Assembly: GCA_910579495.1 (NCBI GenBank)
Contig: CAJTVD010000002.1
Coordinates: 1 to 39,670, forward strand
From: an uncultured Lachnospiraceae bacterium
Lineage (GTDB): Bacteria > Bacillota > Clostridia > Lachnospirales > Lachnospiraceae
Length of the DNA: 39,670 nucleotides
Reading direction: 5' to 3'
Position 1 is the first letter of the stretch. Every line of letters begins with the position of its first letter. Below are positions 7,440 to 15,654 of this stretch, one piece after another. The position numbers and the translations under genes are program-made. The notes beneath the pieces were generated by a model. It saw only the letters and a list, made by a program, of their open reading frames with translations, had not been told where the DNA came from and did no database searches.

Positions 7440-8492
7440 CTATTTTTCCCGGAGATGGACAGCTTTCGCTGCCATTCTGCGGCGGCTGTCCTCCAGGGCG
7501 GCATAATGCTTGCGGGTGGTATTTACATCCTTATGCCCTAAAACATCTGCAACCAGATAAATATCACCAGTTTCCTGGTACAGGGCTGTTCCATAAGTGC
7601 TCCGCAGCTTGTGGGGCGTAATCTTTTTCAGTCCGGTTACATTGGAAGCATATTTTTTCACCAGGTTTTCTACAGCGCGCACAGTAATCCGCCGGTTCTG
7701 CATTGACAGGAATAAGGCATTTTCATGTCCCTCCAGAGGGATTACATGGTATCTCTTTTCCAGATAGTCATAAAGTGCGTCCGCAACTTCTCCGCCAAAG
7801 TAGATAACCGTTTCATACCCTCCTTTTCTCCTGATTTTAATGCCGTTGTTTTTGAAATCCACATCGGCAATATCAAGCCCCACACATTCAGAAACCCGGA
7901 TGCCAGTGCCAAGGAGCAGGGTCAGGAGCGCAATGTCACGGAGTTTTGTTTTGTTATGGTATTTAAGCTGGCTTTTGGTTAGCTTTTCGCCTTCCTCCAC
8001 CTGGTCCAGAAGGATTGCCACCTCGTCGGCATCCAGCCTGATAATTTCCTTTTCATGCTGTTTGGGGAGCGGGACAAGGGCAGCGGGATTGGTAGAAATA
8101 AGCTCTGCACAGAAAAAGTAATTATAAAAGCTTTTCAGGGCAGACAGCTTTCTTTTCTTCCCCCTCTCATTGTTGGAATATTCCTTACCATCTTTTATAT
8201 AATATGTAATAAAATCAAGATATTCCTCAATATCCTCACGGGTAATCTGGTCAAGGATAGAAATGGGAAATTCTTTTATCTCCATTTTGGAACAGGCACT
8301 GTTATTGGTGTGCATAAATTCAAAAAAGACCCGGATGTCATAGGCATAAGCCAGCCTGGTACGTGAAGAAGTATACTCCTGTATTCCCCGGAAAAATTGT
8401 TTACAAAAGGAGGGGAGAGTAGCTGCCACTTCCCGCATCCTTAAGGTGTTAAGATTATTTTGTTCGTCGTGGTAATTTTTACTGTTTTCCAT
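7440..8492 (-). CDS. Tyrosine recombinase / site-specific integrase, XerC/D-like
   Basis: A 350-residue tyrosine recombinase with an N-terminal SAM-like core-binding domain (about residues 25-140) and a C-terminal catalytic domain. All active-site residues are present: Arg199 (GTGIRVSE), Lys223 (RRKGGYE), His294 and Arg297 (HKLR), His320 (LGHKD) and nucleophile Tyr330 (RKHYA). No attachment sites, excisionase or phage genes lie nearby, so it is probably a resident chromosomal recombinase rather than an element's integrase. Whether it is a dimer-resolution Xer protein or acts elsewhere is not visible. The start has AAAGG five nt upstream. Confidence 0.85.
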   Translation of the reverse strand: MENSKNYHDEQNNLNTLRMREVAATLPSFCKQFFRGIQEYTSSRTRLAYAYDIRVFFEFMHTNNSACSKMEIKEFPISILDQITREDIEEYLDFITYYIKDGKEYSNNERGKKRKLSALKSFYNYFFCAELISTNPAALVPLPKQHEKEIIRLDADEVAILLDQVEEGEKLTKSQLKYHNKTKLRDIALLTLLLGTGIRVSECVGLDIADVDFKNNGIKIRRKGGYETVIYFGGEVADALYDYLEKRYHVIPLEGHENALFLSMQNRRITVRAVENLVKKYASNVTGLKKITPHKLRSTYGTALYQETGDIYLVADVLGHKDVNTTRKHYAALEDSRRRMAAKAVHLREK

Positions 8493-8525
8493 TGATCCTT
8501 TACGCCTTCCTTTTCAACTGCAAAT

Positions 8526-9254
8526 TCAGGAACCAGGGCGGCTTTCCCAGCCTTTGATACCGCCTCCTTGTATAGCGGTAAACATCCGTTCCTTCACCCC
8601 CGGATTTTCCCGGTTTAACTGCTGCAAAAGCCCCTTAATATATTCCCGCTTGGTATGCCCGTCCGCAGGGCACGGGCTTTTTACAACAGGCATTTGAAAT
8701 TTATTCACAAAGCCTACAACATCTGCCTCATTCATATACATCAGGGGCCTGATAACCTTTAAATCCATACGGTCCAGATAAGTTACCGGGCTAAACGTAT
8801 GGAACCTTCCTTCAAAGACCAAAGACATCAGCATGGTTTCCACCACATCATCCTTGTGATGGGCATAGGCTACCTTATTACAGCCGCATTTTTTAATGGC
8901 CTCATTCAAAGCTCCCTTGCGCATCTTCGCGCACAGGGAACAGGGATTTGTCTCTTTTCGCTCCTTGAAAATAATATGGGCGATATCAGTTTTTACTATG
9001 GTATAAGGTATTTCAAGCTGGCTGCACAGCTCCGTGATCCTGTCCAAATTCAAATTGTCAAATCCCAAATCTACCGTAACGGCATGGATGGTAAAGGGCT
9101 TGGGATAAAAGCGCATAAGGCCGTGAAGGGCATAAAGTAGGGTAAGGCTGTCTTTTCCCCCGGAAATGCCAACAGCGATACTGTCCCCGTTTTCTATCAT
9201 TTGATAGTCGTCCACCGCCCGGCGGACAAGGCTTAATACTTTTTGTAATGTCAT
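8526..9254 (-). CDS. ttcA: TtcA-family tRNA 2-thiocytidine synthetase (PP-loop ATPase)
   Basis: A 242-residue PP-loop protein with SGGKDS at residues 31-36, which binds ATP to adenylate a tRNA base. Cys105 and Cys108 (CSLC) and Cys195 (SPCPADG) match the three cysteines that hold the iron-sulfur cluster in TtcA, the enzyme that thiolates C32 of tRNAs. A Y-A-H-H-K-D-D-V-V-E-T segment is the usual TtcA/TilS-type motif. The ribosome binding site GGAGAG precedes the ATG. It lies 33 nt after the recombinase start on the same strand and could be cotranscribed with it. A TtcA-like paralog with another target base is possible. Confidence 0.82.
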   Translation of the reverse strand: MTLQKVLSLVRRAVDDYQMIENGDSIAVGISGGKDSLTLLYALHGLMRFYPKPFTIHAVTVDLGFDNLNLDRITELCSQLEIPYTIVKTDIAHIIFKERKETNPCSLCAKMRKGALNEAIKKCGCNKVAYAHHKDDVVETMLMSLVFEGRFHTFSPVTYLDRMDLKVIRPLMYMNEADVVGFVNKFQMPVVKSPCPADGHTKREYIKGLLQQLNRENPGVKERMFTAIQGGGIKGWESRPGS

Positions 9255-9390
9255 AGCAACTCTCCATTTTCATATACATACCTGTTAATTTTACCATATT
9301 TCATGATTAAGCCATAGTATCTTTTCCAAAAAAATGTTATACTGATTATTATAGGAACTAAATTGTTATAACATAAAGAAGGTAAGCATA

Positions 9391-10704
9391 ATGAAACTCC
9401 ACATGAATAAGAGATATCTGCATATTGGCATCACAGCGTTTCTTGTGATTGCCGCATCTATTTGTTTCTATTATCTTGTTTTCCACGGAGACCGTTTCTC
9501 CGCGCAGCTTAAAAATTTTTTTACTATCATCAGCCCGGTATTATATGGGATTATTTTTGCCTATCTGATGACCCCCATGGTAAATGGAATAGAGCGGCGG
9601 CTGTTGATACCCATTTTTGAAAAAAACGGGAAGCCCATTTCCAAAAAGCACAAAAAAATTTTCAGGATTGTTTCCGTTTTCCTTACACTGTTTATTGTGT
9701 GCCAGTTGATTTACGGTTTTTTTTCCATACTGATCCCCAATATTGTTAAAAGTATAAAAAGTATTTCCTACCAGTTCCCTTATTATGTGCAGAACCTTAC
9801 AATCTGGTCTGCCAAGTTTCTGGAGGATAATCCGGATATTGAAAAAATGGTGGTAAATTTTCTTGATACCTATTCCGAGGAATTCAGTAATTACCTTAAC
9901 GACAGTATCGTTCCCCAGATGGAGACCCTGGTAAAGCAGGTTTCCCTCAGCCTGATCAGCGTTCTGAAGCTTTTATGGAATTTTATTATTGGAATTGTCA
10001 TTTCTGTATATGTGCTTTTCAGCAAAGAAACCTTTGCAGGGCAGGCGAAGAAAATTGTCTTTGCCCTTATGAGCAAAAAAACGGCAAACCATTTTATCAG
10101 GGATGTACGCTTTACCAGTGATACCTTTATCGGGTTTATCAGCGGAAAGATCATTGACTCCATTATTATCGGGTTTATATGCTTTGCAGGGACCAGCATT
10201 CTGAAAATGCCTTATGCCCTGTTAATCAGCGTAATTGTAGGGGTAACAAATATCATTCCCTTTTTCGGGCCTTATCTTGGCGCTGTACCAAGCACCATAT
10301 TGATTTTGATGGTCAACCCTATCCAGAGCTTTTATTTTATTCTTTTCATCCTGGTACTCCAACAGGTGGACGGCAATGTGATTGGCCCAAAGATTTTAGG
10401 GCAGTCTACAGGCCTATCCGGGTTTTGGGTGATTTTTTCCATCACGGTTTTTGGCGGCATTATGGGAATCCCTGGCATGATTATCGGCGTCCCCTTCTTT
10501 GCTGTCCTTTATGCAATGACCCGCCGGATTACTAATAAAATGCTGTCCAAAAAAGGGCTTCCTTTAGAAACTTACATGTACCTGGATGTGGATTATATTG
10601 AAGAAAACGATAATTTCATTCCCAGGGAAGAGAAGATCAATAGTTTTTTTAGGCTGAAATGGAAGAAAAATGAACCAGAAAAGGACAACGAAAAAGGAGA
10701 GTAG
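9391..10704 (+). CDS. AI-2E family transporter (PerM/TqsA-like permease)
   Basis: A 437-residue membrane protein with about eight hydrophobic segments in the arrangement of the AI-2E transporter family: two N-terminal helices, a long amphipathic middle region (about 110-190) and a C-terminal block with G-V-T-N-I-I-P-F-F-G-P and Q-Q-V-D-G-N-V-I-G-P motifs. Members export autoinducer-2, ions or unknown substrates; the substrate here is not predictable. An AGAAGG ribosome binding site precedes the ATG. It is the first gene of a rightward set, with dtd 5 nt downstream. A weak TATACT (9338-9343) upstream may be a -10, but I see no good -35. Confidence 0.85.
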   Translation: MKLHMNKRYLHIGITAFLVIAASICFYYLVFHGDRFSAQLKNFFTIISPVLYGIIFAYLMTPMVNGIERRLLIPIFEKNGKPISKKHKKIFRIVSVFLTLFIVCQLIYGFFSILIPNIVKSIKSISYQFPYYVQNLTIWSAKFLEDNPDIEKMVVNFLDTYSEEFSNYLNDSIVPQMETLVKQVSLSLISVLKLLWNFIIGIVISVYVLFSKETFAGQAKKIVFALMSKKTANHFIRDVRFTSDTFIGFISGKIIDSIIIGFICFAGTSILKMPYALLISVIVGVTNIIPFFGPYLGAVPSTILILMVNPIQSFYFILFILVLQQVDGNVIGPKILGQSTGLSGFWVIFSITVFGGIMGIPGMIIGVPFFAVLYAMTRRITNKMLSKKGLPLETYMYLDVDYIEENDNFIPREEKINSFFRLKWKKNEPEKDNEKGE

Positions 10705-10709
10705 CAGTT

Positions 10710-11165
10710 ATGAAATTTTTGATACAGAGAGTGGAGAGGGCGAGTGTATCCGCCCTGGGTGCAACAGTAGGGGAAATCGGAAAGGGCTTTTTGGTACTTG
10801 TGGGAATCTGTGACACGGATACCCGGGAAATTGCAGACAAAATGATTACCAAGTTACTGCATCTAAGAATCTTTGAGGATGAAAACGGGAAAACCAACCT
10901 GGACTTAAGCAGTGTCAACGGCGAACTGTTGATCATCTCCCAATTTACCTTATACGCAGACTGTAAGAGGGGAAACCGCCCTTCCTTTGTAAAAGCCGGA
11001 AAGCCGGACTTTGCCAATGAAATGTACGAATATATTCTGAAAAAATGCTCAGAAATAGTTCCCCATGTAGCCCATGGCTTATTTGGTGAGGAAATGAATG
11101 TTTCGCTTATCAACAGCGGCCCCTTTACAATCCTTCTGGACTCAGATGAAATATACAAGAGGTAA
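10710..11165 (+). CDS. dtd: D-aminoacyl-tRNA deacylase
   Basis: A 151-residue enzyme that hydrolyses D-amino acids wrongly attached to tRNA. It has the two signatures of the DTD fold: SQFTLYAD (about residues 75-82) and the C-terminal NSGPFT, which carries the Gly-cisPro-equivalent active-site element. Length is normal for the family. A strong AAGGAG ribosome binding site lies at the end of the upstream permease gene, so the two are probably cotranscribed. Confidence 0.95.
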   Translation: MKFLIQRVERASVSALGATVGEIGKGFLVLVGICDTDTREIADKMITKLLHLRIFEDENGKTNLDLSSVNGELLIISQFTLYADCKRGNRPSFVKAGKPDFANEMYEYILKKCSEIVPHVAHGLFGEEMNVSLINSGPFTILLDSDEIYKR

Positions 11166-11171
11166 ATTTTT

Positions 11172-11456
11172 ATGATGGTATTTGCAGGCATTTTAATCAT
11201 TTTAATTCTGTTTTATGTCTACACCTTTATCAAACAGAAGAAGAGAAGCAGGAAACAGTCCAATGCAGTGGAAGAATTTAAAAGAACCTACCGAAAACAC
11301 AATTTGCAGAAGAAATCAGAGGAATTTGATGGATATACGAAATTTATCACCAAATATAACAGCTCAGTGGATTTCGTGGAAAAAGAAGATTTTATAAAAG
11401 AAGCAACAGAGACAGATGAACAGGAAAAGCCAAAGAAAAAACAGTTACAGTTTTAG
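11172..11456 (+). CDS. Small single-pass membrane protein, function unknown
   Basis: A 94-residue protein that I do not recognise. It has one N-terminal membrane helix (about residues 3-20), then a strongly charged, Lys/Glu-rich cytoplasmic tail ending in a Lys-rich stretch. It starts 6 nt after dtd with AGAGG as ribosome binding site, so it belongs to the same operon. The tight spacing supports it as a real gene. Confidence 0.65.
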   Translation: MMVFAGILIILILFYVYTFIKQKKRSRKQSNAVEEFKRTYRKHNLQKKSEEFDGYTKFITKYNSSVDFVEKEDFIKEATETDEQEKPKKKQLQF

Positions 11457-11506
11457 GCAACAAGTTAACATAATATTTTTATGTAAACCTATAAGGGGAA
11501 CCTGAT

Positions 11507-13201
11507 ATGAAGACGGCAAAATTACCTGTGGGCATTGAAGATTTTAGAAGAATACGCACAGATGAATTTTACTATGTTGATAAGACGGGGCTTATTAAAG
11601 ATTTGCTGGAGCATATGGCATATGTAAACTTGTTTACACGTCCAAGACGCTTTGGGAAAACGCTGAATATGAGCATGTTAAAATGCTTTTTTGAAGTTGG
11701 ATGCGACCATAGACTTTTTGAGGGGCTTGGCATTTCACAGGAAAAAGAACTTTGTGATAAATATATGGGAAAATTTCCTGTTATCTCTATCAGTTTAAAG
11801 GGCATTAACGGTAAAAATTTTGAGTCAGCCAAAGCAAGAATGTGTTCCATCATCGGGAACGAAGCACTTAGATTTCAATTTCTTGCCCACAGTAAGAAGC
11901 TGTCAGAAACTGAACAGCAACAATATAAGAAGATGATTTTTCTGAATGAAAACGGTACCTTTGCCATGCCGGACAGCCTTCTGGAAGACAGCCTGTTTTT
12001 GCTGTCACAATTTTTGCAAAAACATTATTGCCAGAACGTAATTATTTTAATTGACGAATATGACGTACCACTGGACAAAGCATATCAGGCAGGATATTAC
12101 GATGAAATGGCAGAGCTTGCCAGAAATATATTTGGACAGGCGCTTAAAACGAACCACAGCCTGTATTTTGCCGTACTGACAGGATGCCTTCGCATATCAA
12201 AGGAAAGTATTTTCACGGGACTGAACAATTTTAAAGTGTACACAGTCAAGGATGTCCGTTATAATGAATACTTTGGCTTTACAGACAGAGAAGTCAGGGA
12301 TATGCTTGTCTCTTATGGCCTTATGGACCAGTATGATACAGTGAAAGAATGGTATGACGGCTATCAGTTTGGCAATCTGGGAATTTACTGTCCCTGGGAT
12401 GTGATTAACTATTGTGATGATTTGTGTGACGGAAATGCTGTGGAACCACAAAATTACTGGGTAAATACAAGCAGTAATGATATTATCAGAAAGTTTATAG
12501 GAAAGGCTACACCAATTACCAGAAATGAAATTGAGTTGCTGTTAAATGGAAGTGTAGTAAAAAAGAAAATCCGGCAGGAATTAACCTACAGGGACATTGA
12601 TTCCAAAATCGACAATCTCTGGAGCGTCCTTTTTACAACCGGCTACTTAACGCAATCCGGGGAAAACTGTGGCAGCCTGACAGGGCTTGTTATTCCTAAT
12701 AAAGAAATAAGCCAGATCTTTACAGAACAGATTAAAGAATGGTTTGAAGAAGAAAATACAAAAGATATTACCAGGCTGGAAAGCTTCTGTAAAGCCTTCC
12801 AGGAAAATAATGTGCCTGTTATTGAAAAAGGTTTTACTTCCTATCTGAAAAAAACCATCAGTATCCGTGATACAAATATAAAGAAACATATGAAAGAAAA
12901 TTTTTATCATGGTATATTGCTTGGGCTCCTGGGAAATATGAGTGGCTGGAAAGTCAGGTCCAACGCTGAATCAGGCGAAGGCTATAGTGACATAATCGCA
13001 GAAATTGATGAGGAAGAAATCGGCTTTGTAATAGAATTAAAATATGCTGAAAACGCCTCGTTTGATGCCGGATGCCAAAAGGCTTTGCAACAGATTAAAG
13101 ATAAGGGCTATGAGGAAATCCTGATAAATGATGGCATGAAAACAATATACAGATATGGTATTGCCTGTTATCAGAAACGCTGCAAAGTAATCTCTGGTTA
13201 A
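11507..13201 (+). CDS. AAA-ATPase-like protein with C-terminal PD-(D/E)XK nuclease domain
   Basis: A 564-residue protein of the AAA-ATPase-like (PF09820) plus PD-(D/E)XK (PF08011) architecture, abundant and often multicopy in gut Clostridia and Bacteroidetes. The N terminus LPVGIEDFRRIR and Y-Y-V-D-K-T are family hallmarks. The P-loop is RPRRFGKT (residues 45-52), and Walker B is IILIDEYD. Near the C terminus D-I-I-A-E-I-D then E-L-K (510-512) fits a PD-(D/E)XK active site. The biological role of the family is not established. It is 50 nt after the preceding gene with an AGGGGA ribosome binding site and ends before an unusual inverted-repeat region. Confidence 0.85.
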   Translation: MKTAKLPVGIEDFRRIRTDEFYYVDKTGLIKDLLEHMAYVNLFTRPRRFGKTLNMSMLKCFFEVGCDHRLFEGLGISQEKELCDKYMGKFPVISISLKGINGKNFESAKARMCSIIGNEALRFQFLAHSKKLSETEQQQYKKMIFLNENGTFAMPDSLLEDSLFLLSQFLQKHYCQNVIILIDEYDVPLDKAYQAGYYDEMAELARNIFGQALKTNHSLYFAVLTGCLRISKESIFTGLNNFKVYTVKDVRYNEYFGFTDREVRDMLVSYGLMDQYDTVKEWYDGYQFGNLGIYCPWDVINYCDDLCDGNAVEPQNYWVNTSSNDIIRKFIGKATPITRNEIELLLNGSVVKKKIRQELTYRDIDSKIDNLWSVLFTTGYLTQSGENCGSLTGLVIPNKEISQIFTEQIKEWFEEENTKDITRLESFCKAFQENNVPVIEKGFTSYLKKTISIRDTNIKKHMKENFYHGILLGLLGNMSGWKVRSNAESGEGYSDIIAEIDEEEIGFVIELKYAENASFDAGCQKALQQIKDKGYEEILINDGMKTIYRYGIACYQKRCKVISG

Positions 13202-13209
13202 CCCATGGG

Positions 13210-13312
13210 AAACCACAGGTTTAACGAAATTAGTTGGATAGCTGCCACGCAAAGCGTAGAGGTTTAATCGCCATACAACTATTCGTTAAACTTGTGTTTT
13301 GCGAATAGTTGT
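13210..13312. repeat. Imperfect inverted repeat with nested hairpin
   Basis: Arms of about 30 nt at 13210-13239 and 13272-13300 are inverted copies (core GTTTAACGAA in the left arm, TTCGTTAAAC in the right), with about 25 of 29 aligned positions matching. A small ACGC-AAA-GCGT hairpin lies in the loop. The right arm's ACAACTATTCG (13275-13285) can alternatively pair perfectly with CGAATAGTTGT at 13302-13312. The 269-nt gap 13202-13470 otherwise holds only GC-rich short palindromes around 13350-13380; the short ORF crossing it is not convincing. Confidence 0.6.
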
Positions 13313-13470
13313 CGAAAGGCTTTTTCCACTGTTCCAAGCTGCCTACTGGCTATAGCCAGCAAACCAGGCAAGAGCCTGCCTGTCCCTTATTCACATAAAC
13401 AAACACAGAGCCTGTTAGAAAAATCATCCCTACAAATAGAATGTATTTTTCAAACAAGCCCTGATAAAAA

Positions 13471-14100
13471 TTACTGATTATTCTTTGCCTCAAAATCCTC
13501 TATATATTGGATCAGAAGCTTCACCGTTCCTTCAACTCCCAGAACACTGCTGTTAATGCACAAATCATAGCTGTCAGCGCGTCCCCATTTTTTTGAGGAA
13601 TAATAGTTATAATAGCTCTGGCGCTGTTTATCTTTCTTATTGCACATATCTCTTGCCTTGGAAGAATCAAGGTCATATTTTTTCATGATACGCTTAATCT
13701 TGGTATCTTCACTGCCATAGATAAAAATATGCACGCTGTTCTTGAAGTCGCTGAGGGCATAATCTGCACAGCGCCCAACAATCACGCAAGGCCCCTCTTT
13801 TGCGATTTTCTTAATGGTGTCAAACTGTGCTAAAAATACCTTATGGCTGATAGGCATATCTACAAAATGTGATGCATTGTAGCCAAAAGAATAGGTGTCC
13901 ATCACCAGGTTATATAAAAAGGAACTGGTAGGCCTTTCATCATGGTTCTCTAACATCTCCTCACAGAACCCGCTCTCCTTTGCCGCCCGGCTAAGAAGTT
14001 CATTATCATAACATGAAATGCCAAAGTGTTCCGCGACTTTTTCCCCTATTTCCCGGCCTCCTGAACCAAACTGACGTCCAATGGTAATTACTGTGTTCAT
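13471..14100 (-). CDS. Cytidylate-kinase-like family protein (paralog 2)
   Basis: A 209-residue paralog of the protein at 5469-6092. The N-terminal loop is RQFGSGGR (residues 9-16), again lacking the Walker A lysine. Shared blocks are CYDNEL, GPCVIVGRCADY and the DKQRQSYYNYYSSKKW lid-like segment, then YDLCINSS. It has its own near-consensus promoter and an AGGAGG ribosome binding site, and converges on the AAA-ATPase gene. The function is unknown; the conserved YYNYY and GRCAD segments suggest a retained nucleotide-kinase fold. Confidence 0.8.
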   Translation of the reverse strand: MNTVITIGRQFGSGGREIGEKVAEHFGISCYDNELLSRAAKESGFCEEMLENHDERPTSSFLYNLVMDTYSFGYNASHFVDMPISHKVFLAQFDTIKKIAKEGPCVIVGRCADYALSDFKNSVHIFIYGSEDTKIKRIMKKYDLDSSKARDMCNKKDKQRQSYYNYYSSKKWGRADSYDLCINSSVLGVEGTVKLLIQYIEDFEAKNNQ

Positions 14101-14132
14101 ACAAATGCCTCCTGTCTTTTGATGATATCTAT

Positions 14133-14161
14133 ATTATACAAAAAAAAGGTGAAATTTTCAA
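14133..14161 (-). promoter_or_regulatory. Sigma-A promoter of the second kinase-like gene
   Basis: On the minus strand TTGAAA (14156-14161), a 17-nt spacer and a perfect TATAAT (14133-14138) lie about 33 nt before the gene's start, in the gap after the pseudouridine synthase. Confidence 0.75.
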
Positions 14162-14167
14162 TTAACT

Positions 14168-15088
14168 TCATAAAATATGCAAAAGTCTTTCAAAGTATTC
14201 TGGTAAAGGCGCATCTGTCTCTATATATTTACCGTCTGCCGGATGGTGGAAACCAAGAATTTTTGCATGAAGGGTCTGCCCCTCCAGATGAAAAGGACAA
14301 TTCTTAGGGCCATAGACCCCATCCCCAAGAATAGGATGCCCCAAATGTGCCATATGGACACGGATCTGGTGGGTACGCCCGGTTTCAAGGGCACATTCTA
14401 TATAAGTATAATTTTTTAGATGTGCCAGTACCCTGTAGTGGGTGATGGCTTCCTTTCCGCCCCTTGCCAGCACTGTCATTTTCTTCCGGTCTGTGGGATG
14501 CCTGCCAATCTGGGTATGCAGCTCGCCCTTTTCCTCCCGGATCCTTCCGCATACAATGGCATGGTATCTCCGCACAATGGTATGTTCCTTTAACTGCCGG
14601 GCAATGCTGGCATGCGCCAGGTCATTTTTGCAGGCAATCAATGAACCGGTAGTATCCCTGTCTATCCGGTGGACAATGCCTGGACGAAGGATCCCGTTAA
14701 TACCGCTTAAATTGCCTCTGCAATGGAACAAAAGGGCGTTTACCAATGTACCGCTGTAATGGCCAGGTGCCGGATGGACCACCATGCCCTTGGGTTTATT
14801 GACAACAATCACATCCCCATCTTCATATAGCACAGAAAGGGAAATATTTTCCGGCAGGATGTCCGGCATTATGGCAGGGGGGAGATTAATTTTTAACTGA
14901 TCCTCCACATTGACCCGGTAACTGGCTTTTACCTGCCTGCCATTTACCGTGACCCTTCCTTCCCCAAGGAGTTTTTGGATATAGGAACGGGACTGGGATT
15001 CCATTAATCCGTTCAGGCATTTGTCCACCCTCTCCCCTTCTATTTCTTCAGTTACCACAAAACAAAACTCCCTGTCCTTTTCTGGCAT
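14168..15088 (-). CDS. RluA-family pseudouridine synthase (RluD-like)
   Basis: A 306-residue enzyme that isomerises uridine to pseudouridine in rRNA or tRNA. It has an N-terminal S4 RNA-binding domain (about residues 14-75) and the catalytic motif GIVHRIDRDTTG, where the Asp after Arg is the nucleophile (family norm HRLDKDTSG). The C-terminal block R-T-H-Q-I-R-V-H-M-A-H-L-G-H-P is typical. In Firmicutes the gene downstream of lspA is usually this type (YlyB). It follows lspA after a 49-nt gap. Which RNA position is modified cannot be read from sequence. Confidence 0.92.
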   Translation of the reverse strand: MPEKDREFCFVVTEEIEGERVDKCLNGLMESQSRSYIQKLLGEGRVTVNGRQVKASYRVNVEDQLKINLPPAIMPDILPENISLSVLYEDGDVIVVNKPKGMVVHPAPGHYSGTLVNALLFHCRGNLSGINGILRPGIVHRIDRDTTGSLIACKNDLAHASIARQLKEHTIVRRYHAIVCGRIREEKGELHTQIGRHPTDRKKMTVLARGGKEAITHYRVLAHLKNYTYIECALETGRTHQIRVHMAHLGHPILGDGVYGPKNCPFHLEGQTLHAKILGFHHPADGKYIETDAPLPEYFERLLHIL

Positions 15089-15137
15089 TATTCCTACGCT
15101 CCGTCAAGTACTGCTTCCCAGGCTGTTCCCCAATTTA

Positions 15138-15650
15138 TCAACTTTGTTTTTTAGAAAACAAAAAGGCTAAATCCTCATCCTCAAACACAAATAAAATCTG
15201 AACAGCTATCAGGGCTGCCGAGAAAGTCACATACATATCTGCTACATTAAAAATGGGAAAGTTGATCAGTTCAATATATACAAAATCCACCACATAACCC
15301 AGGCGCACCCGGTCAAGCAAATTCCCGGCAGCGCCAGCCGCCACTGCCACAAGGAGCAGGTGGGAATGATGATATTTGGGGCTATTGGGCATTTTAATGA
15401 TGACAAATAAAATCAGGCACAAAAACAGTGAAGCTGAAATTATAAAAAATGTTTTCTGGTTTTGCAATAGGCCAAAGGCTGCCCCATAGTTTTCCAGGTA
15501 CTGCAGTGTCAATACGTTGTCAATAATTGGCACGTCGGGCTGGCCTTTCAGCTTTAATACTGCCAGATATTTGGTAAACTGGTCAACTGCCACAAAGAGA
15601 AACAGCAGAAGAAGATCTGCAATATATAATTTTGCTTTTCCCTTGTTCAT
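15138..15650 (-). CDS. lspA: Lipoprotein signal peptidase (signal peptidase II)
   Basis: A 170-residue integral membrane aspartic protease that removes signal peptides from prolipoproteins such as LivJ. Four hydrophobic segments are present. The family motifs are N-Y-G-A-A-F-G-L-L, A-G-N-L-L-D-R-V with the first catalytic Asp, and F-N-V-A-D-M with the second. The start codon is 4 nt past the aroB stop, with an AGAGGA ribosome binding site inside aroB, which indicates translational coupling. Confidence 0.96.
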   Translation of the reverse strand: MNKGKAKLYIADLLLLFLFVAVDQFTKYLAVLKLKGQPDVPIIDNVLTLQYLENYGAAFGLLQNQKTFFIISASLFLCLILFVIIKMPNSPKYHHSHLLLVAVAAGAAGNLLDRVRLGYVVDFVYIELINFPIFNVADMYVTFSAALIAVQILFVFEDEDLAFLFSKKQS

Positions 15651-15654
15651 ATTC

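Noticed and set aside
7440..8492. Prophage or integrative element marked by the integrase
   Set aside because: Neighbours are housekeeping genes, and no attachment repeats, structural phage or conjugation genes are visible.
13292..13477. Small ORF in the gap after the AAA-ATPase gene
   Set aside because: It runs through hairpin sequence and into the end of the convergent kinase-like gene, and has no ribosome binding site.
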